Source of the DNA: Hondaea fermentalgiana
Lineage: Eukaryota > Sar > Bigyra > Thraustochytrida > Thraustochytriidae
Direction of reading: 5' to 3'
Assembly: GCA_014084085.1 (NCBI GenBank)
Contig: NPFB01000095.1
Location: 164,808-198,272 of the forward strand
Length of the DNA: 33,465 nucleotides
The position numbers and the translations under genes were made by a program. The notes under the pieces were generated by a model. That model worked only from the letters and a program-made list of their open reading frames with translations, was not told the origin of the DNA and made no database searches. Below are positions 9,254 to 18,884 of this stretch, one piece after another (position 1 is the first letter of the stretch; each line of letters starts with the position of its first letter).

Positions 9254-12172
9254 ATGCAGTCGTCGTGCTACCATCATGAGACCGGTGAGGCGGCGCGCCT
9301 CGCTGGGCCCCGTGTTCCACCGAAGCTTCCCCCAAAGGTCTCGCGAAGACTTACAGAGCGTCCAGGCGCAAGCACGGGCGAGAGCGCAGCAGCCAAGGCA
9401 AAGAAAGCACCTCCCCTGCCGGCACAGCGACCGAGATCAACTTCTGTTGTTCCATGCACATCAAGAGAAAAACCGCAATCGCAGTCGCAACAGCCGCCCC
9501 ATCATCAAGTCCAGCAATCTGCCTCCTTGCTCTCACTCTCGCCACCTCCTCCAGCACCCGTTTATCCCAAGGGGACTCAAAAGCTTAATTCGCCTGGTCT
9601 CATCCCGCACGAATTGCCTGCGCGGCCGAGTGATCCGGGGACGCCTCGACTCGGCTCGTCGCGGAGACGTCGCGGCATGATGCCTCCTCCACCACTTGTG
9701 TCGTCTCCTAACCCCCCAACGAGCACATCTGCTCTGACGCCGAGGAATTCATTGCCAGGAAATACCTCGAGACTCTCAAGCCCCCAGGATAGCGAAAACC
9801 ACGCCCCAGCTTCAAAAGCTGTGGAGAGCATGCCGATTCTTCAGCTCCCGGCTCGCCCTTTGACGCGGCCTGAACGAGGGCCTCTGAGCATGACCGGGAA
9901 ACTCAATATTTCCCACGACGCAGGTCTTGTCATTGAGACCAACTCCAAGGCCAGCTTCAGACCAGGTGCTTCATCTCTCCCTCCAACGCCTCGTGCAGGG
10001 ATCATGACACCAATCGTTCGGTCTCCTCAGGCGCGAGAACTTGGCGGAAGTTTCTCGACGTCATCGGCCTCATCAACGTTCTCGCTCGAAAGCCACCCCC
10101 CGGCTAATGGCCACGGAAAGGCAAACGAGATAAGCATGCCAAATGCAAGTAGCGGGCCAGGCCGGGCACAAGTAGAAAAAAAGACGTTGGTGCGTGCACG
10201 CGTTTCGTATGACTCGAGTCTGCCGGGGCACTTGTCTTTTGAAGCTGGCCAGATCATTGAGCTTTTGCAGCAAGAGGATGATCTTCATGATGACGACGGG
10301 CACGCACTGTGGAAGGGGCGCGCCATTATTGGCGGTCGCGAGCATGTTGGTATTTTCCCCTCCGTACATGTTGCACTCATGAAATCGAGACTCAATAGCT
10401 TGGGCAATGCGGATTTTGCTGCTGCAGGCTTGCCCTCCAAGAAAGAGCTGCGTATGTTGAATAAAGACTGCATCTCGCCAGAGAACCTCGAGCGCGAGAC
10501 GCGATGCGACAAGCTCTTCCGCGCCATCGAAGAAGTCATCGAGACAGAGCTGCGCCATGTCTCGGACCTAAGCATCGTTCTCGAGGTCTTCATTATGCCT
10601 TTTCAAGACACCTTTGGTCCTCTTTTAGCGCGTCAAGTGTTTTCGGACTGGGCCCCGCTGCTGCGCGTGCACGAGCAAGTGCTGGTGAACTTGATGGCCA
10701 CACTTCCTTCGTTAGAGCAGCTTGCCAAAGGCTTTGAGAGCGTAGGCAATGACCCTAATGTACAGCTGGCCTTGCGAGATGACACAAATCAGGGCCCTGC
10801 AAAGCAGCCGCGAGGTGCTCGTGTTGGTCTTGCGCCAAGCAATCTTGCTGCCTTTGCGGAAGGAGTGAATCAAGCTGCTCGACTTGGCGTGGCGCGAAAA
10901 CCTCTTGGGGCAGACTCTGGCACCCCGTCTGCATCAATCAAGTCGACAGCGCAGCAACGCGGCAAAGACTTTTTGTCGGCAAAAGACATGAACGCCATGA
11001 AAGAGCGTCTTGCATTTTTATCAAAGCTGCGTCGTGAACACCTTGCAGATTTTCTCTACCTCGATGACGCGCAAGTCACGCGCTGGACTCTGATTCTGCA
11101 TGAGATGACGATCAGCGTGTGCCGCGTCATGACCGAGATGAGTGACTGGCTCAAATTGTGCATTCCCTGCGTTGTCAATCAGCCGGTGGCGATGAAGACG
11201 CTTTTACGTAGCAAGGGTGGAAACGGGGCCACGGTTTCGCCCAAGATGTTTATCCAGCTGCAGGCACACCAGGAGCGCGAACGCCTAAAGCACTTGGACC
11301 TCGCCTCGTTTCTCATCAAGCCAATGCAGCGCATAACAAAGTACCCGCTGCTCATGCGCGAAATTCGCAAGTACTGTGAGGCCGACTCGAAAGCACAGTC
11401 TGATGCTTCGGACGCAACAGAGACAATGACGCGCATCGCCACCAACGTGAATGACATTATGAAGCAGCACCAGAATCTCGACTACTCCAAGAGACTGATC
11501 GAGATTTGTACGCAACTCCGTCCGCGGGAGACAGTCGAACGGCTCGGCCTTGGCGCGGACTCGCGGGGTCGGCGCCTGTACCGCTTCGGGCGGGTGACCT
11601 TTCAGACGCTAACAACAAGCATGAACTCGTCGCAGCTGACACACGAGGATGATTCCCATTTGCCGGCTGCCCAGCTGTCCAAGACGGAAGAGATCCGTCA
11701 CGGCTCGTGCTATGCGATGCTCTTCACCTCGGCGTTGCTGCTCAGTCTCAAGGCACTCAACAAGTGGAAGACCAAGACCAAGTTTCATATAGTCAAGGTT
11801 GTTGAGCTGGGTCACATTGTCTCGGTGGAAAGCATGGATGGCTGCTTGGCGGTCCGTACGGCATGCTCCTTGTTGCTCATCACGCCGCTGGAGGGCGACG
11901 TACTCGAGTGGCTGGTTGATATGCAAGAGTGCCGACGCGTTGCTGCGGCGGATCGGGAGCGTCAAGATGTCGTCAACGCGCAGCGCAAGAAACGGCAGGG
12001 ATCAAGCGGTCGCGCGATGACACGTCGAACGCGCTCGGAAGATTTGTCGAAACTTGTACGAGGCCCTTTGCAAAGCTTGCGAGGTGCGCCGAGCCGCGAG
12101 TTGACCAAGGCAGAGCGAGACAATATTATTTGCGAACTCAAGACCCATGCCAAATTTTCGACCGCGTCCTGA
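9254..12172 (+). CDS. Rho-family guanine nucleotide exchange factor, SH3-DH-PH
   Basis: The predicted protein is 972 residues from the first true ATG at 9254. Residues 1-300 are Pro/Ser-rich and disordered, with PxxP ligands (PPKLPPK near residue 19, APPLPAQRP near residue 45). Residues ~309-376 are an SH3 domain: an ALYDY-like start degenerated to RVSYDS, then LSFEAGQ, a WKG, and a closing GIFPS. Residues ~418-755 are a Dbl-homology domain starting at an E.E..ETEL..V.DL helix and containing the strongly conserved SFLIKPMQRITKYPLLMREI helix. An unusual low-complexity insert (about residues 500-580) splits it. A PH domain follows at ~774-899. DH-PH proteins load GTP onto Rho/Rac/Cdc42-type GTPases at membranes to steer actin. 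The target GTPase cannot be told from sequence. The N-terminal PxxP motifs might bind its own SH3 (inference). Confidence 0.9.
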   Translation: MQSSCYHHETGEAARLAGPRVPPKLPPKVSRRLTERPGASTGESAAAKAKKAPPLPAQRPRSTSVVPCTSREKPQSQSQQPPHHQVQQSASLLSLSPPPPAPVYPKGTQKLNSPGLIPHELPARPSDPGTPRLGSSRRRRGMMPPPPLVSSPNPPTSTSALTPRNSLPGNTSRLSSPQDSENHAPASKAVESMPILQLPARPLTRPERGPLSMTGKLNISHDAGLVIETNSKASFRPGASSLPPTPRAGIMTPIVRSPQARELGGSFSTSSASSTFSLESHPPANGHGKANEISMPNASSGPGRAQVEKKTLVRARVSYDSSLPGHLSFEAGQIIELLQQEDDLHDDDGHALWKGRAIIGGREHVGIFPSVHVALMKSRLNSLGNADFAAAGLPSKKELRMLNKDCISPENLERETRCDKLFRAIEEVIETELRHVSDLSIVLEVFIMPFQDTFGPLLARQVFSDWAPLLRVHEQVLVNLMATLPSLEQLAKGFESVGNDPNVQLALRDDTNQGPAKQPRGARVGLAPSNLAAFAEGVNQAARLGVARKPLGADSGTPSASIKSTAQQRGKDFLSAKDMNAMKERLAFLSKLRREHLADFLYLDDAQVTRWTLILHEMTISVCRVMTEMSDWLKLCIPCVVNQPVAMKTLLRSKGGNGATVSPKMFIQLQAHQERERLKHLDLASFLIKPMQRITKYPLLMREIRKYCEADSKAQSDASDATETMTRIATNVNDIMKQHQNLDYSKRLIEICTQLRPRETVERLGLGADSRGRRLYRFGRVTFQTLTTSMNSSQLTHEDDSHLPAAQLSKTEEIRHGSCYAMLFTSALLLSLKALNKWKTKTKFHIVKVVELGHIVSVESMDGCLAVRTACSLLLITPLEGDVLEWLVDMQECRRVAAADRERQDVVNAQRKKRQGSSGRAMTRRTRSEDLSKLVRGPLQSLRGAPSRELTKAERDNIICELKTHAKFSTAS

Positions 12173-12469
12173 GAAAACGGCGCGCGCTCTTGCAAGAATA
12201 ATTCACCACCACTGGGGCCTACGCACGTGAATGCACGCATGGAGCGCCTTGGGGCTCGTGGCAACAATTTAAAGTCAGATCAAAAACACACAAATGTAGC
12301 TTGCACTAATTTTTTTCCTTCTTCTCTCCAGAATACAAATGATTGCCCAGCGTGACAATTGAAGTCAAACGATTGGCGTCGCAGATAAATGCGCAAAGAG
12401 AGAGAGAGAGCGATAAGAAGAATAAACGGGGGAGCTGTGCAGCTGACGGCAGGTCTTTGCAGGTTTATC
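12173..12469. other. Convergent 3' spacer between RhoGEF and Tctex-1 genes
   Basis: About 300 bp in which two transcripts converge. An (AG)n tract lies near 12398-12411 and a plus-strand AATAAA at 12421-12426, about 250 bases past the RhoGEF stop, is a possible polyadenylation signal. Nothing else is seen. Confidence 0.4.
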
Positions 12470-12889
12470 TTATAATCCTGCGTCGAAGTCCATCGCCTTG
12501 AGTGCCCGGACCTGCTCTTGGCTAAAGTACGCCATGACCTTGATGGCGTACAGGGTGACAAGAACGTGGATTGTTTCGTTTTCCCAACTAACCTTGACAA
12601 AGGTGTCCCCGCCATCCTCGACGTGATTGCAGTCCCAGAGCATCTTGTTATGCGCTGTGAAGCCAGCGCCGACTTTTTGGCCAATCACGAGGGTCACGGC
12701 GTATTTGCAATTGCAGTTGTCCTGGCACTGTTTGAGAATGCTTTCGCTGATGGACTTGGACCACTTGTCCATGTTTTTGCGCTCTACGTCAACGCACTTT
12801 TGCCCGTCAAAGGTGTCCTTGATGGCTTTGCGAATGGCCTTGACCGCGAGCTCCGCGTCAAAGTCATGCTCGAGCCCATCATCCATCAT
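12470..12889 (-). CDS. Tctex-1-type dynein light chain
   Basis: The protein is about 139 residues from the first ATG (12889; a second follows at 12886). It matches the Tctex-1/DYNLT fold: an N-terminal pair of amphipathic helices, then a strand YAVTLVIGQK, G.GF.....LWD at about residue 87, and a final V.VTLYAIKVM strand. The family usually ends near that last strand; here about 18 further residues follow (SQEQVRALKAMDF...). Tctex-1 chains dimerise on dynein intermediate chains in cytoplasmic and axonemal dyneins and link cargo. It could be either the DYNLT1/3 or the TCTEX1D type. Nearby flagellar genes make an axonemal or IFT dynein role plausible. The frame upstream of the ATG stays open without another ATG. 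Confidence 0.85.
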   Translation of the reverse strand: MMDDGLEHDFDAELAVKAIRKAIKDTFDGQKCVDVERKNMDKWSKSISESILKQCQDNCNCKYAVTLVIGQKVGAGFTAHNKMLWDCNHVEDGGDTFVKVSWENETIHVLVTLYAIKVMAYFSQEQVRALKAMDFDAGL

Positions 12890-13469
12890 TGTGCGGTTCT
12901 TGCGCGCCTTACGTGGGCTATGCGCGACCTCTTGCACGCCGTCTCTCGCTTCTCTCCCTCCCTCGAGCGTGAGTGCACGAGGCTCTGTTTGCTTTTCTCT
13001 TGGCTTGTCTCACTTGCTCGCCCAAATCATTTATGGTCTATCAAGAGACCCAACGGTCGGCTGGGGACTTTGCGAGCACTGGTGCTAATGATTCCGAATG
13101 GGCGAGAACGCACTTGCGGAAGAGGCGGGCAACAATCAATCAAGTAGTGCAACTAATGACAACGAGGAGAGAAGACTGATTGGTTGATTGTTTGATCGAT
13201 TACTTTGATGACCTCGTACGTGACGCCGTGATCATCACAACCATGATGTGAGAGCCCTATTATGACGATCCGTTCTTTTTCCTCATGGTCTTGTCGAAGC
13301 GGCAGTAGTTGCAACAACAAGGAAAAGAATCAGGATTGGGATTGCTTTGCGCTTTGCAAGAGGCGTTTGTTTGTCGGCTCAGATTTTCTTTGGGAAAGTT
13401 TGTAAAATATGTTTGCAGAAAATTTCAGGTTGTAGTTTATGATAGAAAAAAGAAAGGTCAGTCCCAGAT
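12890..13469. other. Spacer: Tctex-1 promoter side and transglutaminase 3' flank
   Basis: No gene seen. The right part (13140-13460) is relatively AT-rich, as expected of a 3' untranslated region of the transglutaminase gene. A GATTGATTGATT-like stretch is near 13178-13200. Confidence 0.4.
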
Positions 13470-15797
13470 TTAAAGTTGCGCGAGCTCCTCGGAGCCCAGC
13501 ATCTCAATTTGGGAAGGAATGCTGCCGCCAGGGAGTGCGGAAATGACGGCGTTGGATTGCGCGTAGGGAATGTATTCTCCCTGGATCGATGCGAGAACAA
13601 AGTAGACGCCTGGCTCGGAAGGCGCGTCAAGATCAGTCGAGATGCGGATGATGTCTCCGCCGTCAACCTTGGCACAGTTGGAAACCTTGGTGACATTGGT
13701 GGGCTTGGCATGAAAGTCAAGCACATGCGAGTGCACGGCAATGCAAAGGTTGCGCACAGGGAACTGCAGAGGGTTGCGGAACGAGGCGGTGACCGTGAAA
13801 GGCTTGGGACCAGCACCTTCCTTGGCGCCGGCAACGACCGACGTCGGCGCGTTCACGTAAATGGCCGGGGAAGTGAGGTCGAGCACTGCCTTGTCAAAGT
13901 AGGTCTCACCCGAAGAAGCCGAAGCAACAGCGACGAGCTTGATGAAAACGTCGCCTAGGTCATGCTGCAGGTAGGCGCTCGAGTCAATGAGGAACGGGAG
14001 CGTGATCATGCGACCCTTGATGAGTACCTTTTGCGAGGACTTGTAAATGTTCTTGATGCTGGAGCCGTGGTACGTCTCGAGCGTGGCGGTGAGGCTAAGG
14101 TCCACCACATCATCGTCCTTGAGGCCGGTCGTGTCGAGATCGAGATCGCATGAAATCGGGGATCCGACAGTAACACCATAGGTGGCAGGGACAATCTTAA
14201 GGTTGTCGGCGCTGCTCTCGGCAGTGAGAGGCGCGACCTGAGATCCGCGAAGTGTACCAGCCGTGACTGCAGGGGCCGCACCACTCGCCAACACAATGCG
14301 CGGCGAAAGATCCGGGGCCTTCGGGTCCGTCATGTAAGGAATGCGTGCATCGGTGTTGGGGTCGATGAAGTCACCCGTGATATCGTGGGAGCCAAAGGTG
14401 CCGTTGGGGAGCGAGACGCTCGTAAGCATAAGTTTCAGTCCCGTATGGTCGTACTTGAGCTGCTTGTCGACGACGCATCCCTTGAGCTTGTCCTTCTTGG
14501 TGTGGTTCTGTTGGCAGTGCACGAGAAAGGTGCGCGTGGTGGAGTGCACGGTAGAAATGACGTCGCTGACCTGGTACGGCACGGTCTCATTCAGATCGTG
14601 GATGGCGCGGACAGGTGCCGGGCCAATGCGACCGGGGGGAGTGCCGTCCATGGACTGCCAGCCATTGAATTCGGGATAGTCGCCACGCGTGAGCCAGACG
14701 TCGTTCCAGCTATGGTAGTTCCAAGCAACACCATCAAGGTAGATGGTCTTGGTGGATCCGTCTTCGATGGCGTAGTATTCATCGATGACATGGTGGTAGC
14801 GGTGGTGCACATCGTGGCGGTTCGAGGCGTCCATCCAGGAGCCGAATGCGGTGAGCTGGCGGCTGCCGATACCAATGCCGCGCATGAGCGTGTTGAGAAG
14901 GGCAGCAAAAACCCAGCACTGGCCGTACTTGGTGGGCTTGCCGGTCTCCTTCCAGCGCATGAGAATATCAACGGAAGAGGTCCAGAGTTCAGGCGCGTCC
15001 TTTTCCGTAAAAGGGAAATCACCCCAGTTACCCTCCATGAGTGCATCGTCGTCGCCCCAGATGAAGGAGCCATCCGGGCGGCGCTGCATACCCTGGTGAC
15101 GAGAGAGGGTCTGCATGGCCTCGATGGGATCACGGGCCATGGCGCGGTTCTTCTCGAGGAGGTGGAAGGCCGCGTCAAGGACGACCTGCTTCGACTGACC
15201 GTAGTGCCAGATTTGAGCATCGAAAGCCTTTGCAGATCCCTGAAAGACGTTGCCGTATTCGTGCACGACGTACTCTTGGCGCATCGTTTCGTTGGGAAGG
15301 TAGATAATTTTGTCCTCGGGGGCCCAAGGGTTGAAAAGAACATAGACTGGGTGGGGGACACGATAGGTGGACGTGCAGTCGGCACCCTGGTCGCGCAAGA
15401 TGAGGTCAATGTGCTGGTACTTGCCGATGGGCGAGTCAAAGGGGATGTCCACTTCCACGAGGTACTTGCGGGCGCTCACCTCGGCCTTGACCCTAGCGGA
15501 AAAGTCCGGGTTTTCGTAGGCCTCTTCGCGGTCATTGCGAAATTCGACCTCGGTGCTTGCGACATTGATCTCTGTGTCGGTTTCCACGATCACCTCGAAC
15601 GCCTGCGCACGCCGGACGGCGAAGCCGCCATTCTCCTTGAGGTCAAAGTACTGCGTATGGTGCTGCGCCAGCGACTCGTTGAAGACCTCGACGCGGGTCA
15701 CCTTCGCGCACGCGTCGGCCTGCGCCAGGCCCGCGCTCGTCGCCAGCACCGCCACGAGCCACGCCGCCGCGGCGACCGCGCTCTTTTTCGCCGCCAT
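13470..15797 (-). CDS. Secreted animal-type transglutaminase (protein-glutamine gamma-glutamyltransferase)
   Basis: A 775-residue protein from the first ATG at 15797. Residues 1-27 form a clear signal peptide (basic start, Ala/Val/Leu core, ALA-like end before DACAK), so it enters the secretory path. The order matches the animal transglutaminase family: N-terminal beta-sandwich (~28-150), catalytic core (~160-480) and two C-terminal beta-barrels. The catalytic triad is visible: Cys294 in YGQCWVFA, His362 in WNYHSWND, and Asp384 in WQSMDGTP; the first interval is about 10 residues longer than in human TGM2. A GIGSR segment corresponds to GIPSR. The enzyme forms isopeptide bonds between Gln and Lys side chains, usually with calcium. 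A role in cross-linking cell-wall, scale or matrix proteins is inference. It is not the oomycete GP42-type transglutaminase family. Confidence 0.92.
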   Translation of the reverse strand: MAAKKSAVAAAAWLVAVLATSAGLAQADACAKVTRVEVFNESLAQHHTQYFDLKENGGFAVRRAQAFEVIVETDTEINVASTEVEFRNDREEAYENPDFSARVKAEVSARKYLVEVDIPFDSPIGKYQHIDLILRDQGADCTSTYRVPHPVYVLFNPWAPEDKIIYLPNETMRQEYVVHEYGNVFQGSAKAFDAQIWHYGQSKQVVLDAAFHLLEKNRAMARDPIEAMQTLSRHQGMQRRPDGSFIWGDDDALMEGNWGDFPFTEKDAPELWTSSVDILMRWKETGKPTKYGQCWVFAALLNTLMRGIGIGSRQLTAFGSWMDASNRHDVHHRYHHVIDEYYAIEDGSTKTIYLDGVAWNYHSWNDVWLTRGDYPEFNGWQSMDGTPPGRIGPAPVRAIHDLNETVPYQVSDVISTVHSTTRTFLVHCQQNHTKKDKLKGCVVDKQLKYDHTGLKLMLTSVSLPNGTFGSHDITGDFIDPNTDARIPYMTDPKAPDLSPRIVLASGAAPAVTAGTLRGSQVAPLTAESSADNLKIVPATYGVTVGSPISCDLDLDTTGLKDDDVVDLSLTATLETYHGSSIKNIYKSSQKVLIKGRMITLPFLIDSSAYLQHDLGDVFIKLVAVASASSGETYFDKAVLDLTSPAIYVNAPTSVVAGAKEGAGPKPFTVTASFRNPLQFPVRNLCIAVHSHVLDFHAKPTNVTKVSNCAKVDGGDIIRISTDLDAPSEPGVYFVLASIQGEYIPYAQSNAVISALPGGSIPSQIEMLGSEELAQL

Positions 15798-16015
15798 CCT
15801 CCTGCTGCTCACTGCCACGAACGCGCGTCCGCCTCGCGTTCGCGCTGCCTCCTGTCGCAGCCCGCGGGCGCCTGTCCTGTGCTCTCGCCTCGCGACCGCG
15901 ACTCCCTCGCGCGCCGCCTCGCGTCTCTCTCGCGCGCCGCCCAGCGTCGCGTCGCGTCGCTTCTCTCTCGCGTCGAGCGTGTCTCGCGATCGGGTTTTGC
16001 TTTTGGCGGCTCCGG

Positions 16016-16057
16016 ATTTGAATTTGAATTTGAATTCGAATTCGAATTTGAATTTGA
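16016..16057. repeat. GAATTT hexanucleotide repeat
   Basis: Tandem (GAATTT)-type units with two T-to-C changes that create overlapping TTCGAA and GAATTC palindromes. It lies about 220-260 bases upstream of the transglutaminase start and is the most AT-rich patch in its surroundings. Confidence 0.9.
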
Positions 16058-16080
16058 TTAGATTTGATTTGGACTGCCAA

Positions 16081-16104
16081 GAAGAAGAAGAAGAAGAAGA
16101 AGAA
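16081..16104. repeat. (GAA)8 trinucleotide repeat
   Basis: Eight perfect GAA units. On the strand of the transglutaminase transcript this is a TTC polypyrimidine run, about 290 bases upstream of the start codon. Confidence 0.95.
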
Positions 16105-17402
16105 GATCGATTTTGTGTTGCCTCGGACGGCCAGTGGCTCCGCAAGAGATTCTAAGAGGGGGTGCGCTGCGAGTCTCGTCGCGCTTTCCGGCAGCCCGCC
16201 CTGCTCCGCACCCTGCTTCCGTGCCTCCGCCTCGCGCACTGTGCCCCCTCCGGCCTGACCGCTCATTTCCGGTCCCTGTGCGCCTGGGACTCACTGCGCT
16301 GCAGCCTGCAGCTGCTGCTGCCACTCGGCTCGCTCCGCGCTGCAGCTGCAGCTGCGCCGGCCACTGCCGGAGCGAGGCGGATAGGACGTCGGCCGGCCGC
16401 GCGGCAGGCGCTCGGGCCTCGAGAAGGCCGGCGCCGCTGCCGCACTGGGCCAGCCATGGCCAGCCGTGCCAGCAGCTGCACGGGTGGGCACGTGCCGCGC
16501 CTCACTTCTTGATCGACACCATAAACCGCGACGAGGGCCGCCCGCACCGCCTAAACTGTAAAAAAACCAGCGCAGCCGGCAGAGGCGAGCCCGCTTCCGC
16601 GGCCAAGACTTGCCGCCGCCGCTCTTGACCGCGCCGCGACGTCGGCTGCGGCTGGATCGGGCGCCTCCGGCGTGCGTGCAGCGTGGCTGCCGGGGACCGC
16701 GGAAGCCAGCATCGGTGACGGCGACCGCGGCAGCGACAGCGACAGCGACCTCGCCCGCGACAGCGACCCGGAGACGAAGCGGTGGCTGCAGTAGCATCTG
16801 GCAGTGGCTGGCTCGCGTGGCGTGGCTGGCTCGCCGCTGCGGGAGGCCATGATGGCAGCCGACCTTTGCCGCACGCGGGTGGGGTGGGTGGCTCTGCGCG
16901 CAGGGCTCGGCGATCGATCGCAATCGCATCAAGCGTGCACGAGCTTGCTGGCCTTGCTCGGCGTTCACATCATCAAGTCTCGTCGTCGCTGATGGCGAGG
17001 GTAATCATCACCTGCAGCACAGTGCAGGTCGGTCATCGCGATGGCGATGTTGGCGTAGACGCCGTCGCTCTGGCCGTGCCTGCCGGTGGCGGCGCAGGCT
17101 CTTTTATGTGGTAGGCGGCCAGGCAGGAAAATGTTGACTGGCCGGGGAGGCGGAAGAGACGGTTCCAAACGAATGGCTCGGGTTGGCTCTTGGCTCTTGC
17201 GCGAGGCGCCAGGGATCGAGCGACGCCGGGGCCGGCAGCGGCTGCGGCAGGAGTGGCGACCGCTTCCCGACCGGCGCCGGAAGCGTCACAGCGTCAAGAG
17301 TCGCATCGATCCGAGAGCCCCAGTCACAGGCCGCGCCAATGGGTGGTGGGGCAGCCCCGCTGCGTTTGCAAGCTGTGCTGCCACTGCCAAGAGCGTCAGA
17401 AA

Positions 17403-17431
17403 GGGGGGGGGGGGGGGGGGGGGGGGGGGGG
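17403..17431. repeat. 29-base poly-G run
   Basis: An uninterrupted run of 29 G residues. It could form G-quadruplexes in vivo, or its length could be a sequencing or assembly artefact, as homopolymers of this size are error-prone. Confidence 0.95.
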
Positions 17432-18361
17432 TAGTAACCTCTTACGGACGACCCGCGGCCGCAAGCTACGCCTGCCGTCGTGTGTGAGGTGGCAGTTGCA
17501 GCTTGAAGCGCCTTGCGATAGAGGCAAGGTCATAGATGCATCACCATGATAAAATTGTGCAATACACGCTTCCATTTTGGATGCTAGGATGTGGCTTCCC
17601 GGGCGATTGCCAGCAAGAGTAAAACGAGCGGCCATAGTGACGACAGCAGGAGCATGAAATGCTTCCGTGGCTTGTGTCTGACTGGATCCTATTCCTTCCG
17701 CCTCTCTTCTGCAATACGCACAGCTGTGTCGACGATGGGAAGCACGCAATGCAGCTGCAGGTCGTCTAATGTCTTTGCTTTATGTAGCTTCAGGTAGCAG
17801 TAGAGAACATTGAGGAAGTAGTAAGCAGTCTCTCGCGTTGTCTCTGAAGATGATGAATGGCGTTGAATCCGATCGACGCATCATAATCCTCCTTTCCATA
17901 CTTTACTGCTGCTGGCAGCAGTCACATTGCCATAGAAATCAGCGCCAAGCCTACGTGCTCGCATCCGCCAGAGCGTGCCCGACCTTTTCCGTGGCAGACA
18001 GAGGCAGTGCAGTGCAGATAGACACCTCCCTGAGGTCGGTTTGTTCCTTTTCTTCTTTCCCTGCCTCTGTCCCCATCTATAGGCCTAGTAGTCTTCGTGG
18101 CCGTGACTGCACGAAAAGAATCTCGTAGGCCATCTCAAGTTATACTCTGACGGGGAAAGGTGAACTCTCTCTTCTCTCACTCTTGGGAGGCGGACTTCCC
18201 GTCGGCCAGCCCCTCATTGCTGTCTCGATGCGGAGCTCGAGATGCGCGCATCTACTTCTGTACTGCTGTCTGGCTGGTACAACACAAAACCATTTGGGTT
18301 TGGAAGAGACTGGCAGATTGCGAACTTGCGAACTTGCGCGTCCGGAGTCCCGCGCGCGAGG

Positions 18362-18721
18362 ATGCTGGAGGCGTGCGAGCTGTCGTCGTTCGCGGGCGGC
18401 TTCCTGTCGCCCTCGCTGGAGTGGTGGCTTGCAGACGCGGACGCGCGCGCTGGCAGCGTCGAGGGAGGTGCGTTCTCTCTCGTCTACTACTCTGAGGACG
18501 ACGCGGACGGGCCTGATGGCGCGCAGCTTGCGCAGCTCTGGAGACCCCGCGGGACCGCCGCGGCGCGAAGAGGAAGAACAGCGCGGGTCGAGAGCCGCGG
18601 CGGGCTCGGCGCGAGGCTGCTCGTCTTGCTCGGAGGTGATCGTCGACGAGGTCTGCGAAGGTCGCGCCGGCTGAGTAAAGTGCAGCCGCGGCCTGATGCA
18701 ATGCAAGGCAGCACTACATGA
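18362..18721 (+). CDS. Candidate small hypothetical gene, possibly frameshifted
   Basis: A 119-residue frame starting at an ATG at 18362 (the same frame has an earlier ATG at 18242). Over the first 60 codons I count G or C at roughly 72%, 52% and 83% of first, second and third positions, a coding-like pattern absent from the surrounding spacer. The product starts MLEACELSSFAGGF and is rich in Trp, Tyr and acidic residues, resembling no family I know. After about codon 60 it becomes Arg/Ala-rich and implausible, while the neighbouring +1 frame becomes coding-like up to a TGA at 18672-18674. A short intron, a decayed gene or a sequence error would explain this. It could equally be chance in GC-rich DNA. 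Confidence 0.25.
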   Translation: MLEACELSSFAGGFLSPSLEWWLADADARAGSVEGGAFSLVYYSEDDADGPDGAQLAQLWRPRGTAAARRGRTARVESRGGLGARLLVLLGGDRRRGLRRSRRLSKVQPRPDAMQGSTT

Positions 18722-18752
18722 CCCGACCGACCGACCGACAGACAGACCGACC
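18720..18752. repeat. GACC/GACA tetranucleotide repeat
   Basis: Tandem CCGA units with two CAGA variants, in the 3' flank of the metallopeptidase gene. Confidence 0.85.
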
Positions 18753-18856
18753 ACATCCAGGAGATGAGATGACGCCAGCGATTTGCAATAGCGAGTCGCT
18801 CGGAGCCTCGATAGGGAAAGGGGTGATATTGAACGGGAATGGAAGGGGAATTCCAC

Positions 18857-18884
18857 GAACGAACGAACGAACGAACGAACGAAC
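18857..18884. repeat. (GAAC)7 microsatellite
   Basis: Seven perfect GAAC units about 115 bases past the metallopeptidase stop codon, so probably within its 3' untranslated region. Confidence 0.95.

Larger units (their letters stand above)
15798..18361. other. Long non-coding, repeat-rich spacer upstream of the transglutaminase gene
   Basis: About 2.5 kb with no supported gene. The first ~300 bases hold the transglutaminase leader and promoter, including GAATTT and GAA repeats. 16.1-17.5 kb is very GC-rich with CTGCAG/GCAGC and GCGACA repeats; 17.5-18.3 kb is less GC-rich and featureless. Open frames here are GC-driven, low-complexity and conflict between frames. A 29-base G run sits at 17403-17431. 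Confidence 0.45.

Noticed and set aside
14385..16061. 558-codon open frame antisense to the transglutaminase
   Set aside because: Antisense shadow; its end is a Glu/Phe repeat from the GAATTT array.
15798..16145. N-terminal extension of the transglutaminase frame to 16145
   Set aside because: It would begin with a non-ATG codon, encode repeat-derived Lys/Phe/Glu runs and bury a clear signal peptide that starts at 15797.
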